DNA from: Thermohalobaculum sp965263335
GTDB lineage: Bacteria; Pseudomonadota; Alphaproteobacteria; Rhodobacterales; Rhodobacteraceae
Assembly: GCA_965263335.1 (NCBI GenBank)
Contig: CBDHHE010000001.1
Span: 3,720,001-3,784,000, forward strand
DNA: 64,000 bases
Direction: 5' to 3'
Below are positions 32,499-40,062 of this stretch, one piece after another; position 1 is the stretch's first letter, and each line of letters opens with the position of its first letter. The position numbers and the translations under genes are program-made. Under the pieces are notes generated by a model. That model had not been told where the DNA came from and did no database searches. It saw nothing but the letters and a program-made list of their open reading frames with translations.

Positions 32499-33323
32499 CT
32501 ACTCTGTGCGACCCTGACGCTCGCAAATGAGAAGCGTGCTGTTGCACCATCCGGCCAGCCAGCCTGACCGGCCCAGAAGCCTCGTCAGCCCGATCTCGAG
32601 CGGCTTCAGCGGGCCGAACTCGAAGACGGTGCCGCGCAGGTAGCGAAACAGCCGCCCGAGACGATTGTTTTCGCGGTAGTGGCGGCTCAGCATCGGAAAG
32701 TAGGGGATGCAGGACAGATAGCCGATGCCATGACGACGGGCTATGGCAACGCCGCGTTTGACCAGAGCCTCCCACTCGCCGAGCGTGTAGCGCACCTCGT
32801 GCTCGGGGTAGTGCAGGTGCGAAAGCTTCAGCCGGTCGAGCCTGTAGAGCTGCGGCACCACCACGAGGACCTTGCCGTGTGCCGGCAGCAGGCGGTTGCA
32901 CTGTTCCATGACGGCGACGATGTCCGCATCTCGGCCCGGAAGATGCTCGAGCACGTCAAGGAGCATGATCACGTCCGGCTGCCAGGGCAGCTGATCGCGC
33001 CGGTCATAGACCTCGCGGACGTCCATCACGATGTCGGGCGAGAACTGAGCCTCGTAGTCCACGCCGCAGTAGTCGAACTCGAGATCGTTCATTTCGAGGT
33101 AGTGGCGCGAGATCGAGGTCGAGCAGCCGAGATCGAGAACCCGCGGTTTCCGGCCCAGGGTCTTCGCGAGCTTGCGGATCTCGCTGGCGACGATGGCGAA
33201 CTTGACCGTGCCGTAGAGGTTCGGGCGCTGTCCGCTCAGACGGGCAACCAGGTAAGGAGAGTGCGCCGTGCGTGCGCTGGTCAGCGCGGTGGTGCTGGTA
33301 AAGTTCGACGTATGCGTATTCAT
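32499..33323 (-). CDS. class I SAM-dependent methyltransferase, unknown substrate
   Basis: The protein has 274 residues from ATG 33323, overlapping the stop of the S-adenosylhomocysteinase-like gene (ATGA), so translation is coupled. The SAM site is PRVLDLGCSTSISRHYLE near residue 61, FDYCGVDYEAQFSPDIVMDV follows with the acidic residue for the ribose, and IMLLDVLEHLPGRDADIVAV near 118 is motif IV, a Methyltransf_11/23 type. The C-terminal 90 residues (LRGTVFEFGPLKPLEIGLTRLLG) carry amphipathic and basic stretches that might touch a membrane or lipid. The first 20 residues are serine/threonine-rich. The substrate is unknown. Confidence 0.82.
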   Translation of the reverse strand: MNTHTSNFTSTTALTSARTAHSPYLVARLSGQRPNLYGTVKFAIVASEIRKLAKTLGRKPRVLDLGCSTSISRHYLEMNDLEFDYCGVDYEAQFSPDIVMDVREVYDRRDQLPWQPDVIMLLDVLEHLPGRDADIVAVMEQCNRLLPAHGKVLVVVPQLYRLDRLKLSHLHYPEHEVRYTLGEWEALVKRGVAIARRHGIGYLSCIPYFPMLSRHYRENNRLGRLFRYLRGTVFEFGPLKPLEIGLTRLLGRSGWLAGWCNSTLLICERQGRTE

Positions 33324-34591
33324 TTCACTGTCCTTTCAAGCGCACGGGACGGAACGGAAGCCTGGGTGAACGGCATTTCGGCGGCGGTCGGGCGGGTCGT
33401 CGGCGTGTCACGAAGCTCGAGCCAGAGGTCGGCGCAGACGGCTTCCTGAGCGGGGGTGATCCGGTGAATGCCCGGCGCGAAGTCTCTGCGCGCGAGGGCG
33501 TCGATCAGCACGATGAGCTCGGCGAGGATGGTCTCGACGATCTCGTCCGCGACGCTGCCCGAACCGGGGATGAAGTTCACCGGGTACCCGTCGTTGACCA
33601 GCAGCACGCGGCGATTTCGGTCGAGATGGAACACCTCGACGACATCGTTCAGTGGCTCCGAGGGGTGCTGGCGCAGGTAGCTCACGTCGATCTCCAGCTG
33701 GCGCGAGCTGCCGCTGGCGATGATCGTGTTGTCGGGCAGGCCGTCGATGACCTCGCGGGTGATCGAGCACGTGCCGGTCGCCCCGACGATCAGCTGCGCC
33801 TGCCCTGCGCGGGCGACGCAGGTGTGCGCATTGAACCCGTCCAGGCGGGCCTCGACGACCTTGAGCGTGTCCTGGTCGACCAGGGTCGGGATCATGTCGA
33901 GCCGGCGCAGCGCGCGGCCGACGCCCGAGCCGATCCAGCCCGCACCGAGCACGCAGGCATGCCGGCCGGCAAGCGACAGCCCGAGATCGCGGGCGATGCC
34001 GTCGAGACACCGCGCGATGGTCTCTCCGCATCGCTGCGCTTCAAGGCGCTTGAGTTCGCTGTCCGCGCAATGCAGCACCGGGATCGCCAAGTCACGCGTT
34101 TCGGCACGCCACACGCCTTGCTTCGTGATCTCGACGACGCCTTTCACCAGGTGGATCTGATCCGCGAAATAGGTGTGCAGCAGCGGCACCACGAACCCGC
34201 CGACTTCCTGAACGATCAGCCGCTGTCCGTTCTTGCGGCAGAGTGCGAGGGACCGGGCCAGCTGTTCGACGATGACCCGCTCCATCTCGAGCATGTCGGC
34301 TGGCAGATGCACCCGCTCGCCGAAGCGGGCCTGCCAGCGCTCCGCGACGCCGGGCCGGTTCGATGAATAGGAGACACCGATGATGGCGTCCCAGCGCGTC
34401 GCCGGCTCGCAGGCGTCGAGCATGCGCATCGTGTCATCGAACAGGTGCGCGATCATCAGGTAGCGATGCGCCGTGTCGCGCTGCATCCGCAGTCGCTCGA
34501 CCAACTGGCTGAGATAGTCGTGCATGCCGGATCGGTACCTTGGCGTCAGCGCAATGGCTGCCGCCTCGGCAATAGATTCATGTTGAGTCAT
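33320..34591 (-). CDS. S-adenosylhomocysteine hydrolase-like protein, divergent paralogue
   Basis: The protein has 423 residues from ATG 34591, with AAGGTG seven bases upstream. The fold of AdoHcyase is recognisable. VQEVGGFVVPLLHTYF (128-143) and HLVKGVVEITKQGVWR (148-163) replace the enzyme's DDGGD and EETTTG segments, and HCADSELKRLEAQRCGE (174-190) sits where true enzymes have NVNDSVTKSKFDN. The NAD domain GAGWIGSGVGRALRRLDM (216-233), LIVGATGTCSITREVI, and SGSSRQLEIDVSYL are close parallels. The altered residues suggest a different reaction or substrate. It overlaps the downstream methyltransferase, whose SAH product it may process. Housekeeping ahcY is therefore probably elsewhere in the genome. 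Confidence 0.75.
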   Translation of the reverse strand: MTQHESIAEAAAIALTPRYRSGMHDYLSQLVERLRMQRDTAHRYLMIAHLFDDTMRMLDACEPATRWDAIIGVSYSSNRPGVAERWQARFGERVHLPADMLEMERVIVEQLARSLALCRKNGQRLIVQEVGGFVVPLLHTYFADQIHLVKGVVEITKQGVWRAETRDLAIPVLHCADSELKRLEAQRCGETIARCLDGIARDLGLSLAGRHACVLGAGWIGSGVGRALRRLDMIPTLVDQDTLKVVEARLDGFNAHTCVARAGQAQLIVGATGTCSITREVIDGLPDNTIIASGSSRQLEIDVSYLRQHPSEPLNDVVEVFHLDRNRRVLLVNDGYPVNFIPGSGSVADEIVETILAELIVLIDALARRDFAPGIHRITPAQEAVCADLWLELRDTPTTRPTAAEMPFTQASVPSRALERTVK

Positions 34592-34611
34592 GGCCCCCAC
34601 CTTCGTAGATA

Positions 34612-34755
34612 CAAAGCAGTAATACTCGAATTGATTCTAATATCTCACAGCAATTTCTGTATTCATAGTTTTTTAAGCTTTGCATTTACTTCAAATTTCT
34701 AGATAATATTAAATAAATTACATGAAAAACTTGATTAAAATTTGGTTAAAGTTGT
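34612..34755. other. AT-rich intergenic region between divergent genes
   Basis: Counting 34621-34740 gives 26 G/C in 120 bases (22%), against roughly 60-65% G+C in the flanking genes. The stretch contains runs such as TTTTTTAAGCTT and AATATTAAATAAATTA. It separates the S-adenosylhomocysteinase-like gene (leftward) from the PAS kinase gene (rightward) and must hold both promoters. It could be bound by a nucleoid or MucR/Ros-type silencer, or mark acquired DNA. Confidence 0.8.
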
Positions 34756-34835
34756 GGTGAGACCCGACGCGGCCGAGGGCGCTGACGCCGGAGGGCGTAA
34801 TCGTCGGTTAACGCGGATTTGACACAGATAAGGAT

Positions 34836-36356
34836 GTGGTTGACTCGAAAGATGATCTGAAGGTGAGAGCGCGCCGGAGATCCGAGCCGCTCATGGAAAG
34901 CGGCGAGCACGTCGTCGATTTCCTCGAGACGGCGCTTTGGATCTATGATTTCGACCAAGGCGGTATCGTCTGGGCCAACCGGCGGGCGCTGGCGCTCTGG
35001 AGCGCCGAAAGCATCACAGATTTGTCCACGCGCAACATGGCGAAGGAGATGTCCGCGTCAGTTCGCCAACGGCTCCATCAGCATCGCGAAGATTTCACCC
35101 TCGATCCGGAACGCGAGATCAGCGAGTTCTGGACGCTTTATCCCGATGGAGAGCCGTTCCGCGTGCGCGCGATCCTGCGTCGGTATGCCTTTGCCGATGA
35201 GCGCATCGGCATGCTGGTCGAGGCGCACAAGGCCGAGCAGAGCGAGCCCGAGACCATTCGAAGTGCGAATGCGCTGCTCCACACGCCGGTGATGACCGCG
35301 TTCTTCGATGGCGACGGGGTCGAGCTTTACGGCAACCCTGCGTTCAGGGATGCGTTCGGGCCCGGCAGGCATCACTTCGGCGCCGAGTTCTTCGACACTG
35401 GCGTCGCGAAAATCTTTCGCGAGAAGATGGAGGAGTCCGGTCAGTATCGCGAGACGGTTCGTGTGCGCACGACCGAGGGTCTGCGCTGGCACGTCACCGT
35501 TGCCATTCGCTGCCGTGATGCGGTTACGGGAGACGAGGGCATCCAGATGAGTGCCGTCGACGTGACCGAGGCACGCCACTACCAGGAGCAGCTGATCGAG
35601 GCGCGCGATACCGCAGAGGCGGCGGACCGCGCGAAGTCCATGTTCCTCGCCACCATCAGCCACGAGATGCGCACGCCGCTCAACGGGGTGCTCGGCATGT
35701 CTGCGGTGCTCGGCACGTCGGAACTCGACCAGAAACAGCGTGACATGCTGACGCTGATTGCGAAATCCGGCACCGAGATGCTCGAGCTGATCGAGAACGC
35801 GCTCGATCTTGTCGACCTCGATGCCCACGGGGTCGAGCTCAAGAGCGAGCTGTTCGATGTGGGTCTCCTCGTCCGCTCGGTGGTCGAGGCGTTCAAGGAG
35901 GCGGCCACGGAGCGCGAGCTCAGTCTCATCACGGACATCGCCAGCCTGCCTGACAAGTGTTGCATCCATGACGCCGGTCAGATCAGACGCGTGCTGCGCC
36001 AGCTCGTGTCCAACGCGGTGAAGTTCACGGACCGCGGACACGTGGCCGTGCGGGCGCTCGGCGGCGGCGATGGCACGCTTCGCTTCGAGGTGGCTGACAC
36101 CGGCCCCGGCGTGCCGGAGGACATGCGCGAGGAGATTTTCGAGCGGTTCCGCCAGCTCGACTCGACAACCACGCGGCGCCACGGCGGCACCGGGCTGGGA
36201 TTGTCGATCTCCCGCGAACTCGTGAGATTGTGGGGCGGCGAGATCGGTGTCGGGCCCGGGCGCGACGGCGGCGCCGTTTTCTGGTTCACCGTACCCGGCG
36301 CCTTCGTGCGATCCGCGCTGAACGTCGACATCAAGACTGGATCGGACAAGTCGTAG
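34836..36356 (+). CDS. PAS-domain sensor histidine kinase
   Basis: The protein has 506 residues from GTG 34836; AAGGA lies very close, so ATG 34893 (MESGEHVVDF) is an alternative. No membrane span is seen, so it is cytoplasmic. Two PAS-like domains precede the kinase core: residues 25-130 (ALWIYDFDQGGIVWANRRAL) and 148-262 (TAFFDGDGVELYGNPAFRD, ending with GIQMSAVDVTEARHYQEQL). The dimerisation domain has the phospho-acceptor H276 in ATISHEMRTPLNGVLGMS. The ATPase domain shows the N box LRQLVSNAVKF, G1 FEVADTGPGVPEDM, F box IFERF and G2 GGTGLGLSISRELV. No receiver domain and no adjacent response regulator, so it is an orphan kinase. Confidence 0.9.
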   Translation: MVDSKDDLKVRARRRSEPLMESGEHVVDFLETALWIYDFDQGGIVWANRRALALWSAESITDLSTRNMAKEMSASVRQRLHQHREDFTLDPEREISEFWTLYPDGEPFRVRAILRRYAFADERIGMLVEAHKAEQSEPETIRSANALLHTPVMTAFFDGDGVELYGNPAFRDAFGPGRHHFGAEFFDTGVAKIFREKMEESGQYRETVRVRTTEGLRWHVTVAIRCRDAVTGDEGIQMSAVDVTEARHYQEQLIEARDTAEAADRAKSMFLATISHEMRTPLNGVLGMSAVLGTSELDQKQRDMLTLIAKSGTEMLELIENALDLVDLDAHGVELKSELFDVGLLVRSVVEAFKEAATERELSLITDIASLPDKCCIHDAGQIRRVLRQLVSNAVKFTDRGHVAVRALGGGDGTLRFEVADTGPGVPEDMREEIFERFRQLDSTTTRRHGGTGLGLSISRELVRLWGGEIGVGPGRDGGAVFWFTVPGAFVRSALNVDIKTGSDKS

Positions 36357-36367
36357 AGTTCTCTCGA

Positions 36368-36392
36368 ACCGGCGGGCATGCCGGTGCGTTTT
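36368..36392 (+). terminator. intrinsic terminator of the histidine kinase gene
   Basis: ACCGGC (36368-36373), six-base loop, GCCGGT (36380-36385), then GCGTTTT. It is 12 bases after the kinase stop codon. The stem is short but GC-rich and followed by four T residues. Confidence 0.55.
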
Positions 36393-36495
36393 CGAACTCA
36401 GGGCAGTTGACTGATCGGCAAGCTTGGTCGAAGTGATGCGCACCCCTGTCTTGGGGGCTTGCCTCGATCCAGACATGTCCGCCGGAACGCCTCTG

Positions 36496-37500
36496 ATGAC
36501 AGACGCAATCACCTCCATTCATGCCACAGCACGCCGGGCGGCGGCGCGAATTGCGCTTTCCGAAGGCACAGACCCGCGCGTGGTCGAAGGGGCCTTGCGC
36601 GCCAAGCGGGACGGGCTGGCATCGCCGGTGCTCGTCGGGGATCTGGCTGCGGTGTCGCAGGTCTTGCAGCGTCTGGGCGCGGCCGGAGACGCCCTTGAGA
36701 TTGTGGATCCGGCGCGCTCGCCCGATGCCAGCCGCTACGCCGAGGCCTACCATGAGCTGAGGCGGCACAAGGGGGTCGATGCGGCGGCCGCGCTGCGTGC
36801 GGTGGCGGAACCGCTGACTTTCGCGGCGCTGATGGTGCGCTTGCAGGATGCGGACGGCACGGTTGGCGGTGCGGTGGCGACCACCGCAGATACCGTGCGC
36901 ACGGCACTTCAGGTGATCGGGCGCGCACCCGGCGTGAACACGGTGTCGAGCTTCTTTCTGATGCTGCTCGAGGCGGATCATCATTCGGTGCGTGGTGCGC
37001 TCGCCTTCGCCGATTGCGGTCTGATCGTCGAGCCGAGCACCGACGAGCTGGCCCAGATCGCCGCGTCGACTGCCGACAGCTTTCAGGCCCTGACCGGAGA
37101 GGTTCCCCGCGTTGCCATGCTTTCTTTTTCGACACACGGCAGCGCGGAGCATGAGCGGGTTGACCGCGTGACAGAGGCGACTGCGCGGGTGCGGGCAGCG
37201 CGTCCAGGTCTCGTGATCGACGGTGAGCTGCAGTTCGACGCGGCCTTCGTGCCTGCGGTCGCGGCACGCAAAGCCTCCGCGTCGCCGCTCGAAGGGGCCG
37301 CGAACGTCTTCGTTTTTCCGGGGCTGGAGGCCGCGAACATCGGCTACAAGATCGCTCAGCGGATCGGCGGCGCGATGGCGATTGGCCCGATCCTGCAAGG
37401 GCTGGCCCGCCCGGCAAATGACCTCTCTCGCGGGTGCAGCGCCGATGACGTGCAGGCACTGATCGCCGTGACAGCGGCCCAATCGCCGGCTGCGCGCTGA
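36496..37500 (+). CDS. pta: phosphate acetyltransferase
   Basis: This enzyme interconverts acetyl-CoA and acetyl phosphate. It has 334 residues from ATG 36496 (MTDAITSIHATARRAAARIA), chosen by family alignment; in-frame ATGs at 36436 and 36475 are possible and none has a good ribosome site. PTA/PTB motifs: RIALSEGTDPRVVEGAL at the N-terminus, MVRLQDADGTVGGAVATTAD near 105, then VNTVSSFFLMLL, FADCGLIVEPSTDELAQIA, LSFSTHGSAEHERVDRV and VIDGELQFDAAF, and finally NVFVFPGLEAANIGYKIAQR. This is the short, single-domain form. Acetate kinase is not adjacent. In relatives a pta copy sits with the taurine-sulfoacetaldehyde gene xsc, but xsc is not here. Confidence 0.9.
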   Translation: MTDAITSIHATARRAAARIALSEGTDPRVVEGALRAKRDGLASPVLVGDLAAVSQVLQRLGAAGDALEIVDPARSPDASRYAEAYHELRRHKGVDAAAALRAVAEPLTFAALMVRLQDADGTVGGAVATTADTVRTALQVIGRAPGVNTVSSFFLMLLEADHHSVRGALAFADCGLIVEPSTDELAQIAASTADSFQALTGEVPRVAMLSFSTHGSAEHERVDRVTEATARVRAARPGLVIDGELQFDAAFVPAVAARKASASPLEGAANVFVFPGLEAANIGYKIAQRIGGAMAIGPILQGLARPANDLSRGCSADDVQALIAVTAAQSPAAR

Positions 37501-37513
37501 GGCCCGCGGCGGA

Positions 37514-38437
37514 TCAGGTCCGGTTGCGCGGGTGCGCCTTGCGGTAGACGTCCATCAGCCGGGTCTCGTCGACGGCCGTGTAGACCTGCGTGGTGCTGAG
37601 CGATGCGTGGCCGAGCAACTCCTGAATCGCGCGCAGATCACCGCCCGCCGCCAGCAGATGCGTGGCGAAGGCGTGGCGCAGCGCATGCGGTGTTGCGGAG
37701 GCGGGCAATCCCAGCCCCTGGCGGGCGCGTGCCATGGCCTTGCGCAGCACGGCCGGGTCAAGCCGCTTGCCGCGGGCGCCCAGAAACAGCGGTCCGTCCG
37801 GTCCCGGCGCGTAAGGGCAGAGCGCGAGATAGCGCGCCACCGCGTCGCGGGCCGCGGGCAGCACAGGCACATCGCGTGCCTTGTTGCCCTTGCCGATCAC
37901 GCGAACGCTCTCGCCGAGCGGTGCGACGCGGCGGTCGAGGCCAAGCGCTTCGGAGATCCTCAGACCGGCGCCCCAGATGAGCGTGAGCGCGGCGGCGTCG
38001 CGTGCCGCGATCCAAGGCTCCGGGTGATCTTCCACCGCAGTGATCAGCGCGCGCGCGGCCGTGGGGTCGACGGGACGCGGCAGGCGGGGCGGGACCTTGG
38101 GCGCTCTGACAAGCTGAATGGCGGGACAATCCAGCCCTTCCGCCTCCGCGAGCCAGGTGTGGAACGAGCGCACCGCCGACAGCTCGCGCGCGAGCGATCG
38201 CGCGGTCAGTCCCGCGTCTCGCCGTGTCGCCATCCAGGCCCTGAGATCGGCCAGTGAAACCTCGGCGAGCTTCTGCGCACCGACGGGGCCACCGAGGTGA
38301 TCTCCCAGGAACCCGAGGTATCCGGCCACGTCGCGCTGATAAGCTGTCACGGTCTTTTCCGCGCGACCGCGCACCGCCCCGAGCTGTGCAAGCCAACGCG
38401 CCATCAGGTTCAACGCGCCTGCACTTGCCTCAGCCAT
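37514..38437 (-). CDS. xerC: tyrosine recombinase XerC
   Basis: This site-specific recombinase resolves chromosome dimers at dif with XerD. It has 307 residues from ATG 38437. The N-terminal SAM-like core-binding domain (RAEKTVTAYQRDVAGYLGFL) is followed by a catalytic domain with all six active-site residues. The first arginine is in GAGLRISEALGL and the lysine in GKGNKARDVPVLP. HALRHAFATHLL supplies H-x-x-R, GHASLSTTQVYTAVD supplies the last histidine and the nucleophilic tyrosine. Neighbouring DUF484 and fsa, as in other alphaproteobacteria, support the housekeeping assignment rather than a mobile integrase. The gap to DUF484 is 103 bases. Confidence 0.92.
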   Translation of the reverse strand: MAEASAGALNLMARWLAQLGAVRGRAEKTVTAYQRDVAGYLGFLGDHLGGPVGAQKLAEVSLADLRAWMATRRDAGLTARSLARELSAVRSFHTWLAEAEGLDCPAIQLVRAPKVPPRLPRPVDPTAARALITAVEDHPEPWIAARDAAALTLIWGAGLRISEALGLDRRVAPLGESVRVIGKGNKARDVPVLPAARDAVARYLALCPYAPGPDGPLFLGARGKRLDPAVLRKAMARARQGLGLPASATPHALRHAFATHLLAAGGDLRAIQELLGHASLSTTQVYTAVDETRLMDVYRKAHPRNRT

Positions 38438-38540
38438 TGGCGCTGCTCGGCAGAGCCGCCGTTCGTTGCGCGCGGGAGGCCGGGCACGCGGGCGCGCCGC
38501 GACCGGCAGATGGCGTGACGTGCACGCTTCCCATCATGCC

Positions 38541-39290
38541 CTAGCCGAAATCCGCCTCGGCAAGGCGCTGGATCAGCAGACGCTCGACAACGCCGGCGAA
38601 GAACTTCAGCAGATCGGTTCCCTGATCCGGCGCGAACTTCCCCGGATCGCTGGCACCGAACACCAGAACGCCGGGCGTTCCGGCCACATCCAGAAGCATC
38701 ACGGCCTCGGACTGCACCGGGTTGGCCTCGCCGAAGATCATCTCCGCGTCGGCCCCCGCTTCACGCAGCAGGATGCCCTCTGGCGACGGTGTGCCCGAGA
38801 TCATGATGTAGCTGTCGCACCAGCCTTCCGAGACCGCGAGCACCCGCTCGCCCAGGCCCCGTCCGAACGGCTTGGCCGGAAAACTCTCGGGCACCTCGGC
38901 CTCGATGCAGAGCCTGCAGTCGTCGATGCCAAGCGAGATCGGCACCTCATGGGTGAGGCGCGCGAGGAAAGACGAAAGGTCCGGCGGTTCGATCAACGAC
39001 AGAATCGCCCGGTGCAGCTGGGCCGTGCCCGAGACATTCTCGTAGGCCGCCGCGATGACGGTACGGTGGGTCTCGACCATGCGATCGAGGCGCTGCTCGA
39101 GCCGTTCGACCAGCCGGTCGCGCAGGTCGACGACCTTCCGCCCGGCGCCGGTGCTCTCACCGATCAGGCGGCGCATGACGTCGTCGTCGCCCAGTACGAT
39201 GTCCGGCTCGGCAATGATCAGCGAGCGGATCAGTTCCCGCTCCTCGGATTCGAGGCTGAATGCCTTGGCCGGGCTGCGCGGTTCGGTCAT
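38541..39290 (-). CDS. DUF484 family protein
   Basis: The protein has 249 residues from ATG 39290, 10 bases after the fsa gene. LIIAEPDIVLGDDDVMRRLI at residue 24 and GRKVVDLRDRLVERLEQRLDRM (a helical linker) are the usual DUF484 start. A GAF-like domain follows (SLGIDDCRLCIEA, EAVMLLDVAGTPGVLVFGAS, DPGKFAPDQGTDLLKFFAGVVERL). DUF484 proteins are nearly always encoded next to xerC and may be linked to its control, but no biochemical role is established. Confidence 0.9.
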   Translation of the reverse strand: MTEPRSPAKAFSLESEERELIRSLIIAEPDIVLGDDDVMRRLIGESTGAGRKVVDLRDRLVERLEQRLDRMVETHRTVIAAAYENVSGTAQLHRAILSLIEPPDLSSFLARLTHEVPISLGIDDCRLCIEAEVPESFPAKPFGRGLGERVLAVSEGWCDSYIMISGTPSPEGILLREAGADAEMIFGEANPVQSEAVMLLDVAGTPGVLVFGASDPGKFAPDQGTDLLKFFAGVVERLLIQRLAEADFG

Positions 39291-39300
39291 CGCTCGCCCC

Positions 39301-39957
39301 TCACTTCAGAATCGTCTGGCCGGTTTTGGCCCAGTCGGACAGGAAGGCTGCCAGACCCTTGTCGGTGAGCACGTGATCGGCCAGCTTGCGCACCACGCCT
39401 GGCGGGATCGTCGCGACGTCTGCACCGATCTTGGCTGCCTCGGCGACGTGGTTTACGGACCGGATCGAGGCTGCGAGGATTTCAGTCTCGAAGCCATAAT
39501 TGTCGTAGATCTGGCGAATGTCGGCGATCAGGTCCATACCGTCGAGGCCGATGTCGTCGAGCCTGCCGATGAAGGGCGAAATGAAGGTGGCGCCGGCTTT
39601 TGCCGCCAGAAGCGCCTGGGTGGCCGAGAAACAGAGCGTGACATTGACCATGTGGCCATCATCCGTCAGCGTCTTGCATGCCCTCAGACCCGCCCAGGTC
39701 AGCGGCACCTTGATGGCGATGTTGGACGCGATCTTCGCGAGCTCGCGGCCCTCGGCGATCATCTCGTCGGCTTCGGTCGCCACCGTCTCGGCGCTGACCG
39801 GTCCATCGACCAGAGCGCAGATTTCGGCCGTCACCTCGCGGATGTCGCGGCCGGACTTCATGATCAGCGACGGGTTCGTCGTGACGCCGTCCACCATGCC
39901 CGTCGCTGCGAGTTCGGTGATCTCGGCGATTTCGGCCGTGTCGATGAAAAACTTCAT
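39301..39957 (-). CDS. fsa: transaldolase / fructose-6-phosphate aldolase (short type)
   Basis: The protein has 218 residues from ATG 39957, which fits the short FSA/TalC class (about 220 residues) rather than the 310-residue TalA/B. MKFFIDTAEIAEITEL begins the TIM barrel, DGVTTNPSLIMKSG follows, and the Schiff-base lysine is in SNIAIKVPLTWAGL near residue 85. NVTLCFSATQALLAAKAGATFISPFIGRLDD and EILAASIRSVNHV complete the fold. It transfers dihydroxyacetone units in the pentose phosphate pathway or splits fructose-6-phosphate. The frame remains open far upstream, but only as antisense to priA. First gene of fsa-DUF484-xerC, divergent from priA. Confidence 0.93.
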   Translation of the reverse strand: MKFFIDTAEIAEITELAATGMVDGVTTNPSLIMKSGRDIREVTAEICALVDGPVSAETVATEADEMIAEGRELAKIASNIAIKVPLTWAGLRACKTLTDDGHMVNVTLCFSATQALLAAKAGATFISPFIGRLDDIGLDGMDLIADIRQIYDNYGFETEILAASIRSVNHVAEAAKIGADVATIPPGVVRKLADHVLTDKGLAAFLSDWAKTGQTILK

Positions 39958-40062
39958 GTGCCTGCCCCCGGGGCGGCCCGTCTGCCAACTTGTCCGGCAG
40001 CGCATCGCCCGCCCGATGCGCGCGCACTCTAGAGACCACCGATTCCGGCGGCAACCCAAAGA

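Noticed and set aside
37514..38437. Phage or integron integrase
   Set aside because: DUF484 and fsa neighbours, normal XerC length, and no other mobile genes.
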